Positions 1 to 6,490 of a stretch of 24,796 bases of DNA are shown piece by piece. Numbering within the stretch: the stretch's first letter is position 1; each line of letters opens with the position of its first letter. The notes beneath the pieces were generated by a model. It ran no database searches and was not told where the DNA came from. It saw only the letters and a program-made list of their open reading frames with translations. The stretch spans positions 1 through 24,796 of the forward strand of contig CAYSLJ010000108.1 in the NCBI GenBank assembly GCA_964431735.1, written 5' to 3'. Source of the DNA: CALARM01 sp964431735 (lineage in GTDB: Bacteria; Vulcanimicrobiota; SpSt-956; JAKJGF01). The position numbers and the translations under genes were made by a program.

Positions 1-8
1 AAATTATT

Positions 9-60
9 TGCATAAATATAAGCATGCGCATATTTTATACGCATTGCGCATATTTATGCA
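9..60. repeat. AT-rich inverted and direct repeats at window edge
   Basis: An 11-bp inverted repeat (TGCATAAATAT at 9-19 and its complement at 50-60) encloses a 20-bp-spaced direct repeat, TGCGCATATTT at 25-35 and 45-55. It lies just past the 3' end of the minus-strand orphan gene. It could be a structured 3' region, protein binding sites or the edge of a larger element outside the window. No function can be assigned. Confidence 0.5.
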
Positions 61-102
61 TACACAATATAAATCCGAATATATTTTTTAATCTTTTGCA
101 AT

Positions 103-444
103 TTATTTGCATTCTTCGCATTTAACTATGGAAACTTTTCCCGGCAAGGGCCCATTCCTTAAGATTACGGCAATATCATCAGGATAAAATTCTGGCTGAT
201 CATATCCGAAGGTTATCATTAAGTCGCCACCGGTTATCTTTTCCATGACAACTGGTTCTGACAGTAATTCATCATCCAGATAAGATGCCAGTTTCTTTTT
301 TATATTATCTTCAGTAATCTTTGCAAAAGCTTCAGAACTATCTTTGGAAAGAGATATCTTCAATTCCGGGGAAAGTTCTGTTTTTGTATTAAAATAGGAA
401 TATTCTACATTCAGACATGTCTTAAGTCCAGCCTGATCCTTCAC
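103..444 (-). CDS. hypothetical protein, 113 aa
   Basis: I do not recognise this protein. It is small and acidic to neutral, with no signal peptide, membrane segment or known motif; a terminal CEEC pair (residues 109-112) could bind metal or be chance. The only start available is GTG at 444. No good Shine-Dalgarno sits at the usual distance (a GGATG lies about 13-17 bases upstream), and the frame stays open for about 13 more codons upstream of that GTG before a TGA, without an ATG, GTG or TTG. The gene may therefore be 5'-truncated or decayed. It points away from the restriction-modification locus and is separated from it by a long gap. Real coding status is uncertain. Confidence 0.45.
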   Translation of the reverse strand: MKDQAGLKTCLNVEYSYFNTKTELSPELKISLSKDSSEAFAKITEDNIKKKLASYLDDELLSEPVVMEKITGGDLMITFGYDQPEFYPDDIAVILRNGPLPGKVSIVKCEECK

Positions 445-711
445 ATAAAGTATAGTACATCCTACATAATCTGGACGGTAACATCAGACATTACTTTTCT
501 TTATAGATTATTCGTATTGCATGATTTGTTATTCCGGGTTGTTTCAGGCACAAATTTCGGAGCTATTGTGTTGATTTTAATATTAAGAATAACAAGAATT
601 CCGAATCGTATTCGCAGGACTGGCCTCTTAAAAGGATTTGAAAAGAATTTATTGAAAAATTCATAGTAATAATACTTACCTCAATTTAAACAGGACAGTA
701 AAGAGTTAATT

Positions 712-740
712 TTGACTTATGGAATGATAAAATATATAAT
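712..740 (+). promoter_or_regulatory. sigma70-like promoter for hsdS
   Basis: The -35 TTGACT (712-717) and a perfect -10 TATAAT (735-740) are separated by exactly 17 bases. The predicted start near 747 falls inside the left arm of the palindrome at 741-850, giving a leader of about 130 nt before hsdS. Confidence 0.75.
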
Positions 741-850
741 TGTCTGAACCAGGATTTTCAGGATTAATGGATTAACAGGATAGGTATAATTTACTGATAG
801 GGTTGCAAAATCCTGAAAATCCTTTAATCCCGTAAATCCCGGTTCAGACA
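741..850. repeat. imperfect palindrome with about 42-bp arms (GGATT-rich)
   Basis: The left arm (741-782) and the reverse complement of the right arm (809-850) agree at 35 of 42 positions and share an identical outer decamer, TGTCTGAACC; the loop is 26 bases. The arms consist of repeated (A/G)GGATT-like blocks. A half-copy related to the right arm lies at 5033-5060 before hsdM, so this is a dispersed repeat and not a local accident. In RNA it would fold into a long hairpin at the very start of the hsdS leader. It could be a small non-autonomous repeat or a regulatory or insulating structure. Confidence 0.75.
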
Positions 851-877
851 CTTAAAGATTGAATGAGGGTAATATAG

Positions 878-2353
878 ATGATAGATGAGAATAGATTGCC
901 GCAGGGGTGGTTAATTGTACCTTTCAATGAAATTGCTATTTTAAATCCGCGTCATCCTTCAAATATAGATCCGACTCTGAACGTTTCTTTTGTTACTATG
1001 ACAGGCATTAATGATAGAACGTGGAAGTTTAACTTTTCAGAAATCAAAACATTGTCTGATGTTAGAAAAGGCTATACTAACTTTGCTGAAGGTGATATTT
1101 TATTTGCAAAGATTACTCCTTGTATGGAGAATGGGAAAGCTGTTATAGCATATAATTTGACTAATGGTCTGGGATGTGGTAATACTGAATTGCATGTAAT
1201 TCGCCCTTTATGTGGTATTGAACCGAAGTTTATATATTACTTTATTCATCAGGAAGCTTTTAGAAAAGAAGCATCATATAATATGACTGGTAATGCAGGA
1301 CAATTAAGAGTGCCGATTGATTTTATCAGAACAGCTTTACTACCTCTCCCACCCTTAAACGAACAACGCCGCATAGTCTCAAAACTCGAAAAATTCCTGT
1401 CAAAAGTGGAAGCCTGCAAAGACCGGCTTAAAAAAATCCCTATCATCCTGAAAAGATTCCGTCAGTCTGTTCTGGCTTCTTCCTGCTCAGGGCGGCTTAC
1501 TGCCGACTGGAGAGAGAAAAATCCCGATGTGGAGCCGGCGGAGAAACTTTTAGAAAAGATTTCTATCAATGTTAAGAAAGTTAAGAAAAATAGCCACCTG
1601 GTGGATCTAAATATATTAAATTTACCAGAAATACCTGAATTTTGGAAATATGTTTCTATTGATGATCTTACAAATAATATCAAATATGGAACTTCTCAGA
1701 AATGTGATTATGAGAAAATAGGTGTTCCTGTCCTTAGAATTCCTAATATGGCTGATGGAATAATTGACGTTTCAGATTTAAAATATGCTGAATTACCTGA
1801 AAATGAATATAAAAATCTAAAATTAATTTCTGGAGATATATTGCTTATTAGAAGCAATGGAAGTGTTTCACTGGTTGGTAAAACCTCAATTGTAAGAGCT
1901 GGTGAAGAAGGTTTTGCTTATGCCGGCTATCTGATACGTCTTCGTTTTAATAAGACGTTGCTCGATCCCTTTTATATAAATCTTGCTCTTTCATCTTATT
2001 ACACAAGACTCCAAATTGAAATACCTGCCCGTTCAACCAGTGGTGTTAATAATATTAATAGTACTGAAGTTAAGAATTTAATAATACCTTTACCCCCTCT
2101 CTCGGAACAGCAAGAAATAGTCCGCCGTGTAGAATCTCTCTTTAAACTTGCCGATTCCATAGAAGCCAGGTATGAAAAAGCAAAAAACTATATAGAAAAA
2201 CTTTCTCAGTCAATTCTCTTAAAAGCCTTCAGAGGGGAACTCGTTCCTCACGATCCTTCAGACGAGCCGGCATCTGTTCTTCTGGAACGTATCAGGAAAG
2301 AGAAAATCGGGGAAGTTCTGAAAAATAGTAAAAATAGATTGTCAAAGAGGTAA
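878..2353 (+). CDS. hsdS: type I restriction-modification specificity subunit HsdS
   Basis: HsdS sets the DNA target of a type I methyltransferase or restriction complex by pairing two target-recognition domains (TRDs) with two HsdM subunits. The 491-residue protein has the expected two-fold layout: TRD1 (about 1-155), the first conserved helix region with PLPPLNEQRRIV (about 157-200), TRD2 (about 250-405), and the second conserved region with PLPPLSEQQEIV followed by a long helix and the tail FRGELVPHDPSDEPA. Length and both spacers are normal, so it looks intact. ATG 878 has GAGGGT at 865-870, 7 bases upstream. The gene lies upstream of hsdM, with three cargo genes between them. Conserved regions are clearly richer in G+C than the TRDs, as expected where TRDs have been exchanged. 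Confidence 0.93.
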   Translation: MIDENRLPQGWLIVPFNEIAILNPRHPSNIDPTLNVSFVTMTGINDRTWKFNFSEIKTLSDVRKGYTNFAEGDILFAKITPCMENGKAVIAYNLTNGLGCGNTELHVIRPLCGIEPKFIYYFIHQEAFRKEASYNMTGNAGQLRVPIDFIRTALLPLPPLNEQRRIVSKLEKFLSKVEACKDRLKKIPIILKRFRQSVLASSCSGRLTADWREKNPDVEPAEKLLEKISINVKKVKKNSHLVDLNILNLPEIPEFWKYVSIDDLTNNIKYGTSQKCDYEKIGVPVLRIPNMADGIIDVSDLKYAELPENEYKNLKLISGDILLIRSNGSVSLVGKTSIVRAGEEGFAYAGYLIRLRFNKTLLDPFYINLALSSYYTRLQIEIPARSTSGVNNINSTEVKNLIIPLPPLSEQQEIVRRVESLFKLADSIEARYEKAKNYIEKLSQSILLKAFRGELVPHDPSDEPASVLLERIRKEKIGEVLKNSKNRLSKR

Positions 2354-2360
2354 TTACAAT

Positions 2361-3479
2361 ATGGATAAACGAATTCAAATAGACGAAAATAATGAACAGT
2401 CCCTTGAGTTAATGGAAGAGGAAGAAGAAAATCAGGGCTTTGATGAAATACCGGATATTGATATACAGGTTCTCTTTGATAGGGAACAGATGTCGATTTT
2501 TGAATTGAAAAGAAGAAAAGACAGGGGAGATTTAGAATTACACCCCTTTTTTTATAGAAAAAATATATGGTCTAATGCAAAGAAATCCAAATTAATAGAG
2601 TCTGCTTTACTATTAATCCCTACACCAGAAATCTATTTATTAGAGAAGAAAGATGGAACCAGAGAAGTTATTGATGGGCAACAGAGACTTTTAGCTTTTT
2701 TTGATTTTCTGGATAATCGTTATAAACTGAGTAATCTTTGTGTATTGCCATATTTGAATGGAAATAGATTTCAAAATTTGAAATCACAGGAACAGAGAAA
2801 AATTGAAGACTATCCACTTCATATTTTTACTATAAAAAAAGAATCCCATCCTGCGATAAAATTTGATATTTTTTTACGAATTAATCAGGGATTAAATGCT
2901 CAGGAGATAAGACAATGTATTTACAGGGGAGATGGAATAACATTAATTAAAAAAATGGCTTCTAATCCTGTATTTAAAGAGATAATTGAAAAAACAGATT
3001 TACAGGTTAACAGACTTAAGGATGAAGAATTGGTCCTGAGATTTCTGTCATTTTATCTTAATGGTTACGCTTCTTATACAGGTAATTTGAATTCTTTTTT
3101 AAATTATACGCTGGCGAATTTATCTGATTATAATGAAAAATTAGAGAACATAGAAAATGTTTTTGATACAGCTATAAAGAATATAAAGTTAGTTTTTGGA
3201 GATAAACCTTTTACAATTATGAAAGAAGGAAGAGACAATAGAAAACTTATCAGTTCGCTTTTTGATATATTAACAGTTTCCTTTACCAGATATGATTCTT
3301 CTCTTATTCTTCAAAATAAAGAAGCAATTCGGGAAAAGTTTAGTAAACTGATGAACGATACGGCTTTTTACAATTCAATTACGTCAGGTACTTTAACAAA
3401 AACCAGTGTAAAACTGAGATTTGAAAAATGGTTTGACCGTTTAGATGAAGTCATGGGAGGTAAATGTAATGTTCAGTGA
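2361..3479 (+). CDS. DUF262 (ParB/GmrSD N-terminal-like) protein, 372 aa
   Basis: This looks like a DUF262 protein, the domain found in GmrSD-type modification-dependent restriction enzymes and in SspE. Visible hallmarks are the DGQQR motif at residues 105-109, expected to bind or cleave nucleotide, and the downstream FLRINQG...QEIR block (about 173-184). The first 30 residues are acidic (a run of Glu at 19-23). I see no DUF1524/HNH nuclease half, so it is a DUF262-only form. It starts 7 bp after hsdS, with AAGAGG inside the hsdS end, and overlaps the following ATPase by 11 bp, so the two are probably made together. Composition is AT-rich (13 of 60 G+C in one line counted), unlike hsdM. A role in defence is inferred from family and position only. 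Confidence 0.82.
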   Translation: MDKRIQIDENNEQSLELMEEEEENQGFDEIPDIDIQVLFDREQMSIFELKRRKDRGDLELHPFFYRKNIWSNAKKSKLIESALLLIPTPEIYLLEKKDGTREVIDGQQRLLAFFDFLDNRYKLSNLCVLPYLNGNRFQNLKSQEQRKIEDYPLHIFTIKKESHPAIKFDIFLRINQGLNAQEIRQCIYRGDGITLIKKMASNPVFKEIIEKTDLQVNRLKDEELVLRFLSFYLNGYASYTGNLNSFLNYTLANLSDYNEKLENIENVFDTAIKNIKLVFGDKPFTIMKEGRDNRKLISSLFDILTVSFTRYDSSLILQNKEAIREKFSKLMNDTAFYNSITSGTLTKTSVKLRFEKWFDRLDEVMGGKCNVQ

Positions 3480-4719
3480 ATTTAAAGTCAAAGATTTCAA
3501 GGGTTATGTAGATGAGAATTATTTTAATTTTTCTGGCTTAACCATATTATGCGGTACCAATAATTCCGGTAAATCTTCATTGCTCCAGAGTGTATATTTA
3601 TTAAGTCAGAATATAAATACAGAAATTCCTTCTTTACCTCTGAATAATATTAATTTTAAGTCAGGAACATTTTCAGATATTTTATATAAAGAAAAAACCA
3701 ATAAAGATACTGTAGAGTTCGGAATAACTTTCAATAAAAGTATTTTAAATAAAGATCAAATAGAAAGGCTCTATGTTAATTTTATCTTTAAAAACCCGGC
3801 AGCTTTAGAGAAAGTATCTCTTCCTTTTGGTGAGCCTGTACTGACCGCTATTGAAATAGAATTTCAGAAAAAAGGGGATAATATAAAAAATCTTGATATT
3901 AATTTAATAGATAGAACAGGTAATAGTCTTTATAAAGTAGATGGTGAGTCGGAAAAAGGTTATATATCTATGGAAGGACTGGTACCTTCTCCTATAATCT
4001 ATTCAGATATAGATAGGCAGGAAAGAAGAATAGCTTCCGGGGATTATGAATTAATCTGTTCATATTTAAGGTTAATAAATAGAAAAAATATACATTACCT
4101 TAAAGCCTACAGAGTAGATGACTACAGACAATCTTTCACTTCAGGAAAAAGTATACTGGGAATAAGCGGTGAATATACAGCAGAATTCATTGGGAATAAA
4201 TGGAATTCACATACCGGTTATTGTTTTGTGGATATTTTAAATTTTATAGGTAAAACTGAACTGTTAACTTATTTAAACAATCAATTGCAATTTAAAAATA
4301 TAGAAGAGGTTTTTAATTTTGTTCAGCAAGAAATAGAAAATATAATAATTCTCAATAGTGCATGGAAAAGTTCAAGAAAGCATGATTTTAGGAGTCTTTG
4401 TTCTACTGTATATTTTGCTATAATGGGATTGGAAGATACGGAACTGGAGATGATTCTACAGAGTAGAAATGAAGTTGATAGAAAAAAAGTATTTTTGGAT
4501 AAATATCATCTGGAAATTTCAGGAGAAACTTCAACTACATTGAAATCTCGCGTATGCAGTAAGGCAAGGACTTTTGACGTGGCGGAACATGGAGAGCAAT
4601 TGTTTGAGTGGCATATTAAACTTGATGGTAACCGTACAAGGATTCATTACTGGGTGGATAAAATTAATAAAAAAGTATATATAGGCCATTGTGGTGCACA
4701 TTTACCTACAAGTGGATAA
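3469..4719 (+). CDS. AAA ATPase (SMC/DUF3696-like), apparently C-terminally truncated
   Basis: The N-terminus reads as a RecF/SMC-like ATPase: a beta strand FSEFKVKDFKGY followed by Walker A GTNNSGKS at residues 29-36. The middle contains HYLKAYR and a GEYTAEFIG segment like those of DUF3696-type ATPases. I chose ATG 3469 (416 aa) because GGGAGG at 3455-3460 precedes it by 8 bases; an in-frame ATG at 3445 lacks this. The gene overlaps the DUF262 stop by 11 bp. The family normally goes on to a glutamate-rich Walker B and a signature helix; here the protein ends in YIGHCGAHLPTSG just where the G-x-G-x-S-x-L-P segment would begin, and neither motif follows in any frame before hicB. ATP hydrolysis is therefore doubtful. 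It may be a remnant or a form working with a partner. Confidence 0.75.
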   Translation: MFSEFKVKDFKGYVDENYFNFSGLTILCGTNNSGKSSLLQSVYLLSQNINTEIPSLPLNNINFKSGTFSDILYKEKTNKDTVEFGITFNKSILNKDQIERLYVNFIFKNPAALEKVSLPFGEPVLTAIEIEFQKKGDNIKNLDINLIDRTGNSLYKVDGESEKGYISMEGLVPSPIIYSDIDRQERRIASGDYELICSYLRLINRKNIHYLKAYRVDDYRQSFTSGKSILGISGEYTAEFIGNKWNSHTGYCFVDILNFIGKTELLTYLNNQLQFKNIEEVFNFVQQEIENIIILNSAWKSSRKHDFRSLCSTVYFAIMGLEDTELEMILQSRNEVDRKKVFLDKYHLEISGETSTTLKSRVCSKARTFDVAEHGEQLFEWHIKLDGNRTRIHYWVDKINKKVYIGHCGAHLPTSG

Positions 4720-4745
4720 CTTATTTTGTATTAAAGAGGTTTATT

Positions 4746-4964
4746 ATGTTAAATACTTATACAGCCAGATATACAAAGATAAATTCCGGTTATATGGGAC
4801 AGATAGTGGAATGGTCGGAAGTAATAACGGAAGGGGAGACGCTGGAGGAATGCAGAGAATTACTTAAAGATGCTCTAAGAGAAATGATACTTGCTTATCA
4901 GCAGATGGAAAAAGAAATACCTCCCGGAGGATGTCTTCTGGAGCAGATTCCTGTTGAGATATAG
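4746..4964 (+). CDS. HicB-family antitoxin-like protein, 72 aa (no HicA beside it)
   Basis: The sequence has the short HicB pattern: an N-terminal strand YTARYTKINSGYMGQIVEW, then an ITEGETLEECRELLKDALREM helix and a basic/acidic tail ending in EIP. HicB antitoxins normally bind and inhibit the small HicA mRNA interferase encoded next door. ATG 4746 has AGAGG about 7 bases upstream; the longer open frame from 4689 would only add residues read out of frame from the ATPase gene. No HicA-like frame lies on either side: upstream is the truncated ATPase and downstream are the repeats at 4994-5060. HicB-like proteins without HicA are common, so an independent role is possible. Toxin loss is the other explanation. 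Confidence 0.72.
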   Translation: MLNTYTARYTKINSGYMGQIVEWSEVITEGETLEECRELLKDALREMILAYQQMEKEIPPGGCLLEQIPVEI

Positions 4965-4993
4965 CTTATGTCAGTAAGAGGATCTATTCCTCC

Positions 4994-5027
4994 CGTCACG
5001 CGTCACACGTTACGCGTCACGATTCTC
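4994..5027 (+). repeat. GCGTCAC heptamer tandem repeat, copy 1
   Basis: Consecutive seven-base blocks read CGTCAC (partial), GCGTCAC, ACGTTAC, GCGTCAC and then GATTCTC. The same order of blocks recurs at 8520-8540 (+) and 16710-16737 (-). This copy lies between hicB and hsdM, next to the GGATT-type half repeat. Confidence 0.8.
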
Positions 5028-5032
5028 ATATA

Positions 5033-5060
5033 AATCCATAAATCCCGAAAATCCCGGTCA
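5033..5060 (+). repeat. half-copy of the 741-850 palindrome arm
   Basis: AATCC/AATCCCG/AAATCCCGGT blocks match the right arm of the palindrome (about 821-846) in order and orientation, with a few mismatches. It stops immediately before the hsdM ribosome site AAGGAG (5061-5066). Confidence 0.65.
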
Positions 5061-5074
5061 AAGGAGCAAACATT

Positions 5075-6490
5075 ATGTCAGACGTAGTAAACAAACTCTG
5101 GGGATTCTGCCATACCCTGAGGCATGACGGCATAGATTACGGAGATTATATAGAACAGCTTACATATCTCCTTTTTCTTAAAATGGCAGACGAAAAATCT
5201 ATCGAAATACCGAAAAACTGTGAATGGGAAACATTAAAGAATAAATCAGGCACGGAACTTACAGATCATTATTCTGAAATTCTTCGAAAACTCCGCGAAG
5301 CAAAAGGCCTCCTCGGAGATATATTCGCTCAGTCCATGCCGCGGTTCAATAACCCTGTAAACCTGAAAAAGATCATTACCATGATCGATGAAGAAGAATG
5401 GTCTTCCATGGATATAGATGTAAAAGGTGCGGCCTTCGAAGGACTCCTGGAACGGGCCTCAAGCGAAGGGAAAAAAGGAGCGGGACAGTATTTCACGCCG
5501 AGAGTCCTAATTCAATCTATAGTTAAAGTAATGAAACCGGACCCGAGAGTGAGCCATGACTTTACCATCTGTGATCCTGCCTGCGGCACAGGAGGATTTC
5601 TCATGTGTGCCTATGAATGGCTTATAGATGTAACAAAAGGTGCCTTTGACAGACATGATATAAAAAGAATAAAATCTTCCACCTATTTCGGTCAGGAACT
5701 GGTTCCCCGGCCCAGAAGACTTGCCCTTATGAATCTGTTCCTTCATGGCCTTGAACCGAAAATCTATCTCGGTGACACTATTTATGAACCGGGCAGAGGA
5801 CAGAGATATACATGTGTTCTCACAAATCCGCCTTTCGGAACAAAAGGGGCAAACCAGGCGCCGGAAAGGGAAGATTTTACCGTTTCTACAAGCAATAAAC
5901 AGCTTAATTTCGTTCAGCATGTAGTGAATATCTTAAAGAAAGGCGGCCGTGCCGCCATAGTTCTTCCTGATAACTGCCTCTTTGAAGACAAAGCAGGAGA
6001 AGTTTTTGAGATACTCATGAAAGACTGTAATCTTCATACAATCCTTCGCCTTCCCAGGGGAACGTTTACTCCTTACAGCCAGGGAGTCAAGGCAAATGTC
6101 ATATTTTTCGAGAAAGGATTTTCTACGGAACATGTATGGATCTTTGACGGCCGCTCAAATGTGCCCGGCATAACCAAAAAGGAAAGACCTCTGTCACAGG
6201 AACATTTTCTTGAATTTGAAAAGTGTTACGGCAAAGACCCGAACGGTCATGATGAGAGAACAGACACTGGAGAAGAGGGACGCTTCCGTCGGTTCCATAT
6301 AAGCGAGATAAAAGAAAGAGGGTATAAACTGGATATTACATGGCTTAAAGATAATTCCATAGAAAATGCAGATGAACTGCCGGAGCCTGAAGAACTTGCA
6401 GGAGAAGCGATTACGGAACTGGAAGCTATGGCAGATGAATTGCGGGACATTCTGAGGTTAATAGATAGTAACGGAAACGGGAGCATATAA
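5075..6490 (+). CDS. hsdM: type I restriction-modification methyltransferase HsdM
   Basis: HsdM is the N6-adenine methyltransferase of type I systems; with HsdS it methylates the target adenine on each strand using S-adenosylmethionine. The 471 residues show the helical HsdM N-domain (LWGFCHTLRHDGIDYGDYIE and following), GQYFTPR (137-143), the AdoMet motif DPACGTGG (167-174) and the catalytic NPPF (251-254). Length is normal for the shorter HsdM class and no motif is missing, so it should be active with HsdS. ATG 5075 follows AAGGAG by 8 bases. It is richer in G+C (32 of 60 in one line) than its neighbours, suggesting separate ancestry. No hsdR follows; unless it lies elsewhere, the locus can methylate but not restrict. 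Confidence 0.96.
   Translation: MSDVVNKLWGFCHTLRHDGIDYGDYIEQLTYLLFLKMADEKSIEIPKNCEWETLKNKSGTELTDHYSEILRKLREAKGLLGDIFAQSMPRFNNPVNLKKIITMIDEEEWSSMDIDVKGAAFEGLLERASSEGKKGAGQYFTPRVLIQSIVKVMKPDPRVSHDFTICDPACGTGGFLMCAYEWLIDVTKGAFDRHDIKRIKSSTYFGQELVPRPRRLALMNLFLHGLEPKIYLGDTIYEPGRGQRYTCVLTNPPFGTKGANQAPEREDFTVSTSNKQLNFVQHVVNILKKGGRAAIVLPDNCLFEDKAGEVFEILMKDCNLHTILRLPRGTFTPYSQGVKANVIFFEKGFSTEHVWIFDGRSNVPGITKKERPLSQEHFLEFEKCYGKDPNGHDERTDTGEEGRFRRFHISEIKERGYKLDITWLKDNSIENADELPEPEELAGEAITELEAMADELRDILRLIDSNGNGSI

Larger units (their letters stand above)
445..877. other. 433-bp intergenic region upstream of hsdS
   Basis: No convincing reading frame is present. The right half holds the hsdS promoter (712-740) and a long imperfect palindrome (741-850). 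The left part (445-700) is AT-rich and contains only a small CGAAT/ATTCG inverted repeat at 602-614. No hsdR fragment or integrase remnant is visible. Confidence 0.6.

Noticed and set aside
3445..3468. Upstream ATG for the AAA ATPase
   Set aside because: GGGAGG at 3455-3460 lies inside this stretch and points to ATG 3469, where the family-like strand begins.
4689..4745. Longer HicB start at 4689
   Set aside because: The added residues come from the ATPase gene in another frame; AGAGG precedes ATG 4746.
4994..5060. CRISPR-like repeat array before hsdM
   Set aside because: The units are seven bases in tandem with no spacers, and no cas gene is in view.
5507..6486. Three minus-strand frames opposite hsdM
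   Set aside because: They are shadows of a gene with all methyltransferase motifs; none has recognisable content.
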